Assembly: GCA_016204585.1 (NCBI GenBank)
Contig: JACQKH010000045.1
Span: 1-39,659, forward strand
Direction of reading: 5' to 3'
Length of the DNA stretch: 39,659 nt
Source of the DNA: Candidatus Kerfeldbacteria bacterium
Lineage (GTDB): Bacteria > Patescibacteriota > Patescibacteriia > SBBC01
Shown: piece by piece, positions 1-6,915 of the stretch
Position numbering within the stretch: the first letter of the stretch is position 1
Layout: every line of letters starts with the position of its first letter
Position numbers and translations under genes: made by a program
The notes under the pieces: generated by a model
What the model was told of the DNA's origin: nothing
Database searches by the model: none
The model's input: only the letters and a program-made list of their open reading frames with translations

Positions 1-27
1 ATCATATATAAATTACCTGTCGAGACC

Positions 28-600
28 CTAGTCGAAACGAATTTCGATCTGGTCTTTGTCGCGCATGACGTAGCGGTCGAACTCGCTGTTGGCCTGTCCG
101 TTGACCGTCATAGACAATTTGCCATCTGGCCCATTGCATTGGTCAAGAACGCAGGTCGAAGAGAGCTGTTTTCCCCAAAGCTCGAAGAACCGTTTCAGTC
201 GAAGGTCGTCGCGGAGCACGCGGCCGCTGAATTCTAGGTGGATAACCTGCGGGTCTTCGTGCGTATGAATGCTGCTGTGGGCACCAGTGGTACCGAGATT
301 TTTAGGGATGGTGACGGGCGAACCTTTGATCGCCACGTTCATTTGCGGATGCCAGTGGAGGCCGTTACGGGAAACGACATCGGATTCAGGCACCGGTGGT
401 CGCCTGGCCACATCCCAAATTCCAAATCCGCCCGCGCCGACAGCCACTACGATCAGTCCACCCCAGAGGACTACCCGACTGAGTGATCGAAGTTTTGTCC
501 TTCGCGCCTGGCCCTCGGTTTTAAGCTGACGACGAAGCAGCCGACGTTGCCGCTTGGTCAGCGGCTGACCGGATTGGTTAAGGTTGTCGTTCGGGTTCAA
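28..600 (-). CDS. Single-TM exported protein with His-rich conserved segment (HWHPQMNV...HSSIHTHEDPQVIHLEF)
   Basis: Intact ORF, basic N-terminus, one TM helix (VVLWGGLIVVAVGAGGFGIW), His-rich extracytoplasmic domain. Confidence 0.75.
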   Translation of the reverse strand: MNPNDNLNQSGQPLTKRQRRLLRRQLKTEGQARRTKLRSLSRVVLWGGLIVVAVGAGGFGIWDVARRPPVPESDVVSRNGLHWHPQMNVAIKGSPVTIPKNLGTTGAHSSIHTHEDPQVIHLEFSGRVLRDDLRLKRFFELWGKQLSSTCVLDQCNGPDGKLSMTVNGQANSEFDRYVMRDKDQIEIRFD

Positions 601-793
601 CCGGGTAGCCTTCGTTAGACAACGTTTTCGCCAGGGACTTCAGGTCGAGCGAGTCATCGTGCTCGACGGTGAGTTGGCATTTTACGGCGTTGACTTCAGC
701 TTTCTGAACACCCGGCGCGTCCTCGCAAATGCCTTCCATCACCAGGGCGCACGAGGCACAATCGTAGTGCAAGACCTTGAAAGTAGTTTTCAT
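578..793 (-). CDS. Small heavy-metal-associated (HMA-like) domain protein
   Basis: 71 aa, CASC (CxxC) motif, length and pattern typical of HMA/copper-chaperone-like domains; overlaps the start of the downstream ORF. Confidence 0.7.
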   Translation of the reverse strand: MKTTFKVLHYDCASCALVMEGICEDAPGVQKAEVNAVKCQLTVEHDDSLDLKSLAKTLSNEGYPVEPERQP

Positions 794-806
794 GCCGTGG
801 ATCTAG

Positions 807-829
807 GCCGATGAATCGGCACGCTACAG
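807..829. repeat. REP-like hairpin GCCGATGAATCGGC followed by ACGCTACAG
   Basis: Resembles the RAYT right-end hairpin at 35709-35731 (GCCGATAAATCGGCGGGCTACAA). Confidence 0.55.
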
Positions 830-838
830 TTTTTGGTC

Positions 839-917
839 ATCCCGTTAGACGGTCCCATGTTAATGTTTCAATAATTGTTCCATCCCAATCTTTTCAAAAT
901 GTGCCGTCTAACGGGAT
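839..917. repeat. Perfect 14-bp inverted repeat ATCCCGTTAGACGG ... CCGTCTAACGGGAT with 51-nt spacer
   Basis: Arms at 839-852 and 904-917 read directly; the right arm abuts the stop codon of the 917-1924 gene. Confidence 0.8.
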
Positions 918-1924
918 CATACCGCGTTGATGGTACCGCTGAACATGCCCATGCCGCAGGTGAAGGTATAGCGGCCGGGTTTTGGAAACGTGGCGGCGAT
1001 GGTGGTCGGCCGATCCTGGGCCACGGCGGTTTCTAAGTTGAGCTGCGGCAGGCGGAAGATGCTGGTACAGCCGAGACGGCCTTGTGCATTGAGACTGATC
1101 GTGACTGGCTGGCCGGCTGGCACCGTTAATTCATTCGGGTCGTAGCCGGTAGGCAGAACGCTGATGACGAGATTGGTGGCCGCCGCGTTGTCCTCGGCGC
1201 CCGCACTCTCGCCGCCGAACGCTAAACGCGCGCCAGCCATCACGTTCTGAAAAGAGTACGACGATCCGGACGCCACCAGCGCACCGTTAAAGCTGTACAG
1301 GCCAAGACCGACCACCAACGCGGCGGCCGCGTACTTGAGGCGGCGCTGGAAGAAGGATGTCTCTTTTGCCAGCACGCCGATGATGAAGAAGAGCGGGACC
1401 GTGCCAAGGGTGAAGGCCAGCAGGATGGCCGCGCCTTGCCATGCGCTGCCCGTGGAAATGGCAGCCAGTTCCATGGCTTGGGTCGTGCCGCAAGGAATGA
1501 GGATAGTCAGGAAACCGAGAATGGCCGGAGCAATCAACGCCTGGCTCTTGGCCCGCTGCCTGATGAAACGGCGAACTGCGGCTGGCGGGGCGATGGTCAG
1601 CCAGGGCAGCCAGTGCGGAGCGATCAGCCGAATCCCGGCCACCACCATGAATAGACCGGCCACGACCTGCAAGGTTATTTTCATGCCGCTGGAAATGGTC
1701 AAACGATCGCCCAGCCATCCCAAGCCCAATCCGAGCACGGTGTAAGCGATGATTTTCGCCACCAGAAAGGCGCTGACCGGCAGGAACAGCCGACGCCAGC
1801 CCCGGAGTTCCTCGTCACCATCATTGCGGCGAGCGAGCAGGCCGACGAGCAAGCCGCCCTGGACCGCAAAGCAGGTTAATCCGCCGGTAGTCAGGCCGGT
1901 GATGAGTGCGGTAAAAGGGGACAT
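917..1924 (-). CDS. TauE/SafE (DsbD_2-like) multi-TM protein with C-terminal cupredoxin-like domain
   Basis: 335 aa; N-terminal multi-TM region (GLTTGGLTCFAVQGGLLVGLLARR, LIPCGTTQAMELAA), C-terminal β-sandwich-like domain ending PGRYTFTCGMGMFSGTINAV. Confidence 0.8.
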   Translation of the reverse strand: MSPFTALITGLTTGGLTCFAVQGGLLVGLLARRNDGDEELRGWRRLFLPVSAFLVAKIIAYTVLGLGLGWLGDRLTISSGMKITLQVVAGLFMVVAGIRLIAPHWLPWLTIAPPAAVRRFIRQRAKSQALIAPAILGFLTILIPCGTTQAMELAAISTGSAWQGAAILLAFTLGTVPLFFIIGVLAKETSFFQRRLKYAAAALVVGLGLYSFNGALVASGSSYSFQNVMAGARLAFGGESAGAEDNAAATNLVISVLPTGYDPNELTVPAGQPVTISLNAQGRLGCTSIFRLPQLNLETAVAQDRPTTIAATFPKPGRYTFTCGMGMFSGTINAV

Positions 1925-1949
1925 GTCGTGTGGATAAATTAAGCTAGCC

Positions 1950-1966
1950 TACTACACAGTGTAGTA
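1950..1966. promoter_or_regulatory. Operator-like palindrome TACTACAC-A-GTGTAGTA upstream of the metal cluster
   Basis: Perfect 8+1+8 dyad 26-42 bp upstream of the 917-1924 start codon. Confidence 0.65.
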
Positions 1967-2003
1967 CAGGTCGGCCAGCCGAGTCAACCGCGCCGCGTAA
2001 CGA

Positions 2004-2861
2004 CTACTCGGCTGCAGCCCGGTCCGTTTCAGGTTGCGCCACCTCGACTTTGAACTTCAATCGGCCACGAGGATTACCAGCGCCCGGGGTAAAGTCATCG
2101 TCAAGGTTGACCTCGACGCGCTGGAGCTTAAAAGCATACTTTGAGTCAATTAAGGACCGTTCAGCCGGCGCGGTTTTCACGAGTGACGGGGTCGGTAGCT
2201 TAGCTTTAAAAATTTCAGGCATGTCGTCGAACGGCCACTTGCCCCACAAGTGATAATCTTTTCCGCCCCAATCAGCCCGCGGCCCACGCGCCACTTGAAG
2301 ATGAACTTCACGGCCTTTAAATTCGAAGACCCTATCGACTTCATTGACAGACGGATCGGCCTGTACTTCGGAACGTGTCTCAGTCAACAGTGTTTCGTAG
2401 TCGGAAGATTGAGGAATCTCAGGCAATTCATCGAACTCCGCGTCGCCCCAGATTTGACTGACTTCCTGGCCGATCCGTTCTTGCCCGAGCCGGATATTTT
2501 TCATGGTGACCGAGCCGATTTCGGGTATTTCGGCCGCTTTGGTTAAGCCCTCGATTTTTAAGCTCTCGTAGACTTTGCCGGTTGCTTCGTCCCAACCACG
2601 GGCAATATCTGCCACGTATCTTCCGACCTCACGCTTAAGACGGATATCCGCTTTCGGCATTTGTTCGATGGCGGTTATCTTTTCTTCCGGCGTCGAGCCC
2701 GGGATGGCCTCGTAGGCAGCTTGCGCTTGCGCGCGTTTTTCCGGCTTCGGATCGTCGTAGCCGGCTAAACCGTTTAACGTCTCGGGTGCGGTTGATGAAT
2801 ATTCGGTTTCGATTGATGTTAGCTCATCCGGTTCTGGCGGAGGGCTGTCGAACTGGCTCAT
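2004..2861 (-). CDS. Hypothetical protein, acidic, soluble
   Basis: 285-aa intact ORF with no competing long ORF. Confidence 0.65.
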   Translation of the reverse strand: MSQFDSPPPEPDELTSIETEYSSTAPETLNGLAGYDDPKPEKRAQAQAAYEAIPGSTPEEKITAIEQMPKADIRLKREVGRYVADIARGWDEATGKVYESLKIEGLTKAAEIPEIGSVTMKNIRLGQERIGQEVSQIWGDAEFDELPEIPQSSDYETLLTETRSEVQADPSVNEVDRVFEFKGREVHLQVARGPRADWGGKDYHLWGKWPFDDMPEIFKAKLPTPSLVKTAPAERSLIDSKYAFKLQRVEVNLDDDFTPGAGNPRGRLKFKVEVAQPETDRAAAE

Positions 2862-3172
2862 ATGGTAATGGCGGGTGAATGATTATTGGTTTAAAAATAC
2901 ATGAGGATACGCCAAAAAACAATTTCCGTCAACGTTACATGACCGAAAAAATTCGAGCCCTAGACAGGAAGACTGGGACTCGGTGTAGCCGGGCGTATTC
3001 AGTTGTCTTGTGTCGAACTGCGAACCACTACTCACCAGACTGCTATCTCCGGCTGCTCGCTAACGAACCACTTTCTTTGTGAAGAGGAGTGTACGGTTTC
3101 TGTCGAAAACGGTTCAAGATTCTAGAGCCAGACTTGAATTTTTAGTACGTCATGCTACCATAATCCAGCTGT

Positions 3173-3250
3173 GCGCCCGTAGCTCAGTCCGGATAGAGCA
3201 TCAGCTTGCGGAGCTGGGGGTCGCAGGTTCAAATCCTGCCGGGCGCACCA
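3173..3250 (+). tRNA. tRNA-Arg (anticodon GCG), CCA encoded
   Basis: Acceptor GCGCCCG/CGGGCGC, anticodon loop TTGCGGA, T-loop GGTTCAAATCC, 3' ACCA. Confidence 0.92.
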
Positions 3251-3474
3251 ACTGATGGTGAAATTGAGACGTAGTCGCTGAGAGTTGCAAGCCAGCCTCG
3301 TAAGATTCGAACGAAGTGAGAATCTGTACGGGTTCAAATCTCAAGCGAAGCGAAAACCCCGCACCCGACGTGTAAGGAGAGGTGCGGCAGTTGCCGGGCG
3401 CGTTTGGTTTAAAAAGCAAAGACAGAAGTTGATTGTGGAGACCCTTCGCAACGCTCAGGGTTTGACGCTGCGCC

Positions 3475-4044
3475 TCAAATTTTGAACAACCGTCCGACTG
3501 CGTCCGAGGCCGGTTCCTCTTCTTTTTCCAAGTCCTCGCTTAAAAACCGAAGAAGTTCTCGGCGGAGTTTCACCGGGTCTGTACCCTCGAGCGGAATACC
3601 GAGGACCGGCCGGAGCGAGCTCTTGAAGCGAAGGTAAAGTGTCTTGGCTAGTGGTGGTTTGTAGATAATCCAAAACCTTGCCAGATCATCATAGGCGTAG
3701 AAATTCTTGGCAATCTCAACGCCGTCCTCGGTGATGTTGATAGTTAGGATGTTTGGTTTCTGGCGAGACTGGAAAATGATGATGGTGAAAGCCAGGACGA
3801 TGATGATGGCGAACAGGGGGTTGCGGTCGTAGATTGACCAGACCAGCACCAGCAGTACGAAAACTGACATGCCGATATACCAACCGCGACTCCGTTGATA
3901 GCGCGGAACCTCCGGGAATCTCCATGATATCAACGTTTTACCGTGGTCGGTTGGTTGAATGGTTTGTCGGTCTGGCATAGGATTGTTGATTATGAAAACT
4001 GCTGTTTTTACCGCCACTTGTATTATATTATACAACCTTTTCAA
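3475..4044 (-). CDS. Conserved-hypothetical membrane protein with 2 TM segments
   Basis: 189-aa ORF; the N-terminus may start at the internal Met (MPDRQTIQ). Confidence 0.65.
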   Translation of the reverse strand: MKRLYNIIQVAVKTAVFIINNPMPDRQTIQPTDHGKTLISWRFPEVPRYQRSRGWYIGMSVFVLLVLVWSIYDRNPLFAIIIVLAFTIIIFQSRQKPNILTINITEDGVEIAKNFYAYDDLARFWIIYKPPLAKTLYLRFKSSLRPVLGIPLEGTDPVKLRRELLRFLSEDLEKEEEPASDAVGRLFKI

Positions 4045-4061
4045 GGAAGGCGGGATCCCGC
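4045..4061. repeat. Palindromic repeat GGAAGGCGGGATCCCGC, copy 1
   Basis: Identical 17-mer at 4335-4351; core GCGGGATCCCGC is a perfect palindrome. Confidence 0.8.
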
Positions 4062-4135
4062 CTCAGGCGGAGGCGGTAGCCCCGCACCACTCTATAGTAT
4101 TCGGGTGCGGGGTTTTCGAGATTCGCCTAGCACCA

Positions 4136-4225
4136 TGGCGGAGAGGGTGAGATTCGAACTCACGGTGGCCTTTCAGCCACAACAGTTTTCAAGACTGTCC
4201 CTTTAAACCGCTCAGGCACCTCTCC
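4136..4225 (-). tRNA. tRNA-Ser (anticodon TGA), long variable arm, CCA encoded
   Basis: Minus strand GGAGAGG TG CCTGAGCGG..., anticodon loop CTTGAAA, variable arm, T-arm GTGAGTTCGAATCTCAC, 3' CCTCTCC-G-CCA. Confidence 0.93.
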
Positions 4226-4240
4226 GCCATGGTGCTGGGT

Positions 4241-4306
4241 TCAAGACCGTCGCTTTCGACCGCTCAGGCACCTCTCCGCCACGCTGCGGGACAAGACTGT
4301 CCCTTT
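4241..4306 (-). pseudogene. Two partial tRNA-Ser(UGA) 5'-half relics
   Basis: 4241-4280 (minus) GGCGGAGAGGTGCCTGAGCGGTCGAAAGCGACGGTCTTGA and 4291-4306 AAAGGGACAGTCTTGT match the 5' half of the intact tRNA-Ser. Confidence 0.75.
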
Positions 4307-4334
4307 TCCTGCCACCTTAATCTAGCATTTCTTA

Positions 4335-4351
4335 GGAAGGCGGGATCCCGC
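4335..4351. repeat. Palindromic repeat GGAAGGCGGGATCCCGC, copy 2
   Basis: Identical to 4045-4061. Confidence 0.8.
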
Positions 4352-4514
4352 AGGAGGCGGGACAACCGCTCCGGCATCCAACCGTGGCGGGCCACATGAG
4401 TTAAGTACCCAACGCGCCTGCCTACCAGCAGGTAGGCGCAACCATTATAAGGCTTTTCTGAAGATTTTTCTAGGAGACAATTGAGGCATGTGGGTCGGGA
4501 TTATCTCTGACGAC

Positions 4515-4841
4515 TTAAGCAAACTTGCTCAACAGAATTACTGATGTGATTGCTGCAATAATGCCGATAATTTCATAGACATTCAACTTTTCGTGAAAAG
4601 AGAAAACTCCAATTGCGACGAGAAGTAAAACGGTTGTCAGAGAGTAAATAACTCCAAGAGAAGAAAGTTTAATGTGCTTCATTACATAAAACCAGCCAAA
4701 AGCAGTTGAAGCATATATTATAAACCCAATTACAAACCACTTGGTTTCAATGAACCTTTGTCCGTGGCCCGCCAACTTAATAAAATAGTCACCAATGACA
4801 CCGACGGTGCTTAATAGGATAATTACGAGAATAGGATTCAT
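4515..4841 (-). CDS. EamA/SMR-like small membrane transporter
   Basis: 108 aa with four hydrophobic helices; ends VLLSKFA. Confidence 0.65.
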   Translation of the reverse strand: MNPILVIILLSTVGVIGDYFIKLAGHGQRFIETKWFVIGFIIYASTAFGWFYVMKHIKLSSLGVIYSLTTVLLLVAIGVFSFHEKLNVYEIIGIIAAITSVILLSKFA

Positions 4842-5067
4842 ATGTTAGCCGAATTGGTCACAATTATTTATCCAATAAATCCAGCATTCTGCTTCGACCA
4901 GGCGCAACTACTTTGAATGCTTGGGTCGCTCGATACTAAGTTCTATTGGCTCTCGGCTCCGCTCGAGCCACTCGAGTTAAGTGCTCAACCCGCGCAAGCA
5001 TGATAAGGGTCTTTCGACGTTTTTTCAAGGAACTGATTTGAGGCACGTGGGTCGGGGTCTAAAACTT

Positions 5068-5298
5068 TTATTTTAGGAATTCGGGTTTGAAGGGTCGATA
5101 TAAATTATCAAGCTTTTCCGCTGTGCCCTCAGATAATTTGCCCTGATCCCTTATTTCTTCTTCCGCCCCTTCTACCGCGCTTTGAATGTCCTCAAGCCGA
5201 TCGCCAAAAGCCTCTGGAGAATTAGCCAGAACCATTTTGATTGCTTGAAGAACAGTTGCTTGCTCAGACTCTCTGTTCTCTCGTATTTTTCTTTCCAT
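5068..5298 (-). CDS. Small hypothetical protein
   Basis: 76-aa C-terminal part of the 5068-5451 ORF from MERKIREN; the upstream part overlaps hairpin DNA and is probably not coding. Confidence 0.4.
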   Translation of the reverse strand: MERKIRENRESEQATVLQAIKMVLANSPEAFGDRLEDIQSAVEGAEEEIRDQGKLSEGTAEKLDNLYRPFKPEFLK

Positions 5299-5486
5299 AT
5301 TGATGGTTTTAATGAATAAAAGTGAATTAAAGCGTCTCTTTTCCCTGTGACCCGCAATTGCCATATATTCCTGCGCACCGGGTCGCTCGAGCCACTCGAT
5401 TCGTTCCCATACAGATGGTTGGAGCCCGAGCAGTGCGAGGGCGGAAACCACGAGTGAGGAGTCACGAAAGTGACGACGAATCGAGT

Positions 5487-5554
5487 GGCGGAGAGGGCGA
5501 GATTCGTCAGGTCATCCGACCTGACGCCGAGTCGAATGACTCGGCGAACTCACC
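5487..5554 (-). pseudogene. tRNA-Ser 3'-half relic with hairpin DNA inserted in the T-loop
   Basis: GGCGGAGAGGGCGAGATTCG | 38 nt containing two hairpins | CGAACTCACC, compared with intact GGCGGAGAGGGTGAGATTCGAACTCAC. Confidence 0.6.
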
Positions 5555-5621
5555 AGCTAGGCGAGTCAATTCGGTATCCTCGCGAGTATACACCTGGGAA
5601 AATAATACTACATGAGTCGCA

Positions 5622-5715
5622 TGGCGGAGGGAGTGAGATTCGAACTCACGATAGGGGTTTAACCCCCTATAACAGGTTAGCAACCTGCCGCCTTCAGCCA
5701 CTCGGCCATCCCTCC
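5622..5715 (-). tRNA. tRNA-Ser (anticodon GCT), CCA encoded
   Basis: Minus strand GGAGGGA TG GCCGAGTGGC..., anticodon loop TTGCTAA, long variable arm, TCCCTCC-G-CCA. Confidence 0.93.
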
Positions 5716-5739
5716 GCCATGCGACCCCTCTTTGTGGAT

Positions 5740-5991
5740 TTACTCGCCGATAGCATCACGATATTGTTGTCTAAGCATTCTTCGCCCTTCAGTTGTTTTC
5801 AGGAAGGTTTCTCGACGGAGGGCATCGCTGCGATGTGAGTAGTACTCATACCCGATCAATTTTAAGGGCAGGTACTTGCTTGTGGATGTGACTCTGCCAG
5901 CTTGATGTTGTTTTATTCTATCCTTAAGGTCTTCGGTCGAACCCTTATAAATATCTTTGTTGGATAGTTTCAGAAAGTAGACGTAGGTCAT
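5740..5991 (-). CDS. GIY-YIG superfamily endonuclease (small, UvrC-N-like)
   Basis: MTYVYFLKLSNKDIYKGSTEDLKDRIKQHQAGRV...; the upstream ORF extension reads through repeat DNA. Confidence 0.85.
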   Translation of the reverse strand: MTYVYFLKLSNKDIYKGSTEDLKDRIKQHQAGRVTSTSKYLPLKLIGYEYYSHRSDALRRETFLKTTEGRRMLRQQYRDAIGE

Positions 5992-6145
5992 AGATGGTAC
6001 ATGACATAGATAATATGCGCCACCTATTTTTTCACTCGGTCGGTCCATCCGACCCGATCCGGTCGAATATGTCCCGTCGTTATGACGGGGTGACCGGCCA
6101 CCTCTCCAAGTGAACATTTGACTTTTGACCATTCGTCTTTGCTCA

Positions 6146-6177
6146 GGGTCATCCTGAGCTTTGTCGAAGGATGACAT
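6146..6177. repeat. Palindromic repeat GGGTCATCCTGAGCTTTGTCGAAGGATGAC
   Basis: Hairpin arms TCATCCT / AGGATGA; gives the 'SSFDKAQDD' spurious translation on the minus strand. Confidence 0.75.
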
Positions 6178-6236
6178 GTGACATTTGACAAACGCCTCTA
6201 GTCACACGTCAAACGTCAATGGTCAAATGTTTCCTC

Positions 6237-6866
6237 CTATCCCTTGGCAATAGTCAGGACAGTGATGTGTTTCATTCCTGCTGAACGGAGTACGGCCGCC
6301 ACTTCTGATGATGTGGCACCAGTAGTGAACACATCGTCCACGATTATACCATTTTTCGGCAATTGTCCAAGTCCTGGCTTGAGACGAAATGCAGCTCGGA
6401 CATTAGTCAATCGTTCATCCTCAGCCAGCTCGACCTGGGGTTGGGTGTGGCGAATGCGATCCACCGCCTCGATAAACATCAGATTAAGGCGCTTGGCCAG
6501 AGAACGCGCGATCAGCGTGGACTGATTAAATCCGCGGTTGCGCTGGCGCTTGGGATGTAGCGGCACCGGAACGACCGCGTTGTCAGTCAGCTCACGACCA
6601 AAGGCGGTGGCCAGCGTCTGCCCGATCGGTTCAGCCAGCACCTGTCCGCCGTTGTATTTAAGTTCCTGGATGATTCGTTTGAGCACTGGGATATCGTACG
6701 AACCGAGCGTTAGCAGTTGGTCTACCCGGGCGACCGGCTGCGGGGTCCGTCTGGGTTTGAGCGGGGCCAGACACGGCGCGCAGAGCCAAGCATCCTCCTG
6801 GCCGCAGATCCGGCAGGATGGCGGGAAGAGAAGGTCTAATGCCAGGGTGGAGATTGATGCAAACAT
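6237..6866 (-). CDS. comF: ComF family phosphoribosyltransferase
   Basis: N-terminal CRICG/CAPC zinc-finger-like motif, PRTase motif GIIVDDVFTTGAT. Confidence 0.92.
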   Translation of the reverse strand: MFASISTLALDLLFPPSCRICGQEDAWLCAPCLAPLKPRRTPQPVARVDQLLTLGSYDIPVLKRIIQELKYNGGQVLAEPIGQTLATAFGRELTDNAVVPVPLHPKRQRNRGFNQSTLIARSLAKRLNLMFIEAVDRIRHTQPQVELAEDERLTNVRAAFRLKPGLGQLPKNGIIVDDVFTTGATSSEVAAVLRSAGMKHITVLTIAKG

Positions 6867-6915
6867 TGATGGCGTGATTATGCGCCACCTTTGTTGAACG
6901 ATTGTTCGACGCTAT

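Noticed and set aside
3155-3337. ORF with RQDLNLRPPAPQADALSGLSYG
   Set aside because: Antisense translation of tRNA-Arg; a well-known spurious ORF type.
4080-4116. Rho-independent terminator CCCCGCACC...GGTGCGGGGTTTT on the plus strand
   Set aside because: Stem and short T-run exist, but neighbouring genes are on the minus strand, so a terminator role is unsupported; kept as hairpin only.
3943-4206. ORF ending MAERVRFELTVAFQPQQFSRLSL
   Set aside because: Translation through the tRNA-Ser(UGA) complement; not a protein gene.
5470-5838. ORF with GGSEIRTHDRGLTPYNRLATCRLQPLGHPS
   Set aside because: Translation through the tRNA-Ser(GCU) complement and hairpin DNA.
5992-6177. N-terminal extension of the GIY-YIG ORF (MSSFDKAQDDPEQRR...)
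   Set aside because: Reads through the TCATCCTGAGC palindrome and heptad repeats; start reassigned to 5991.
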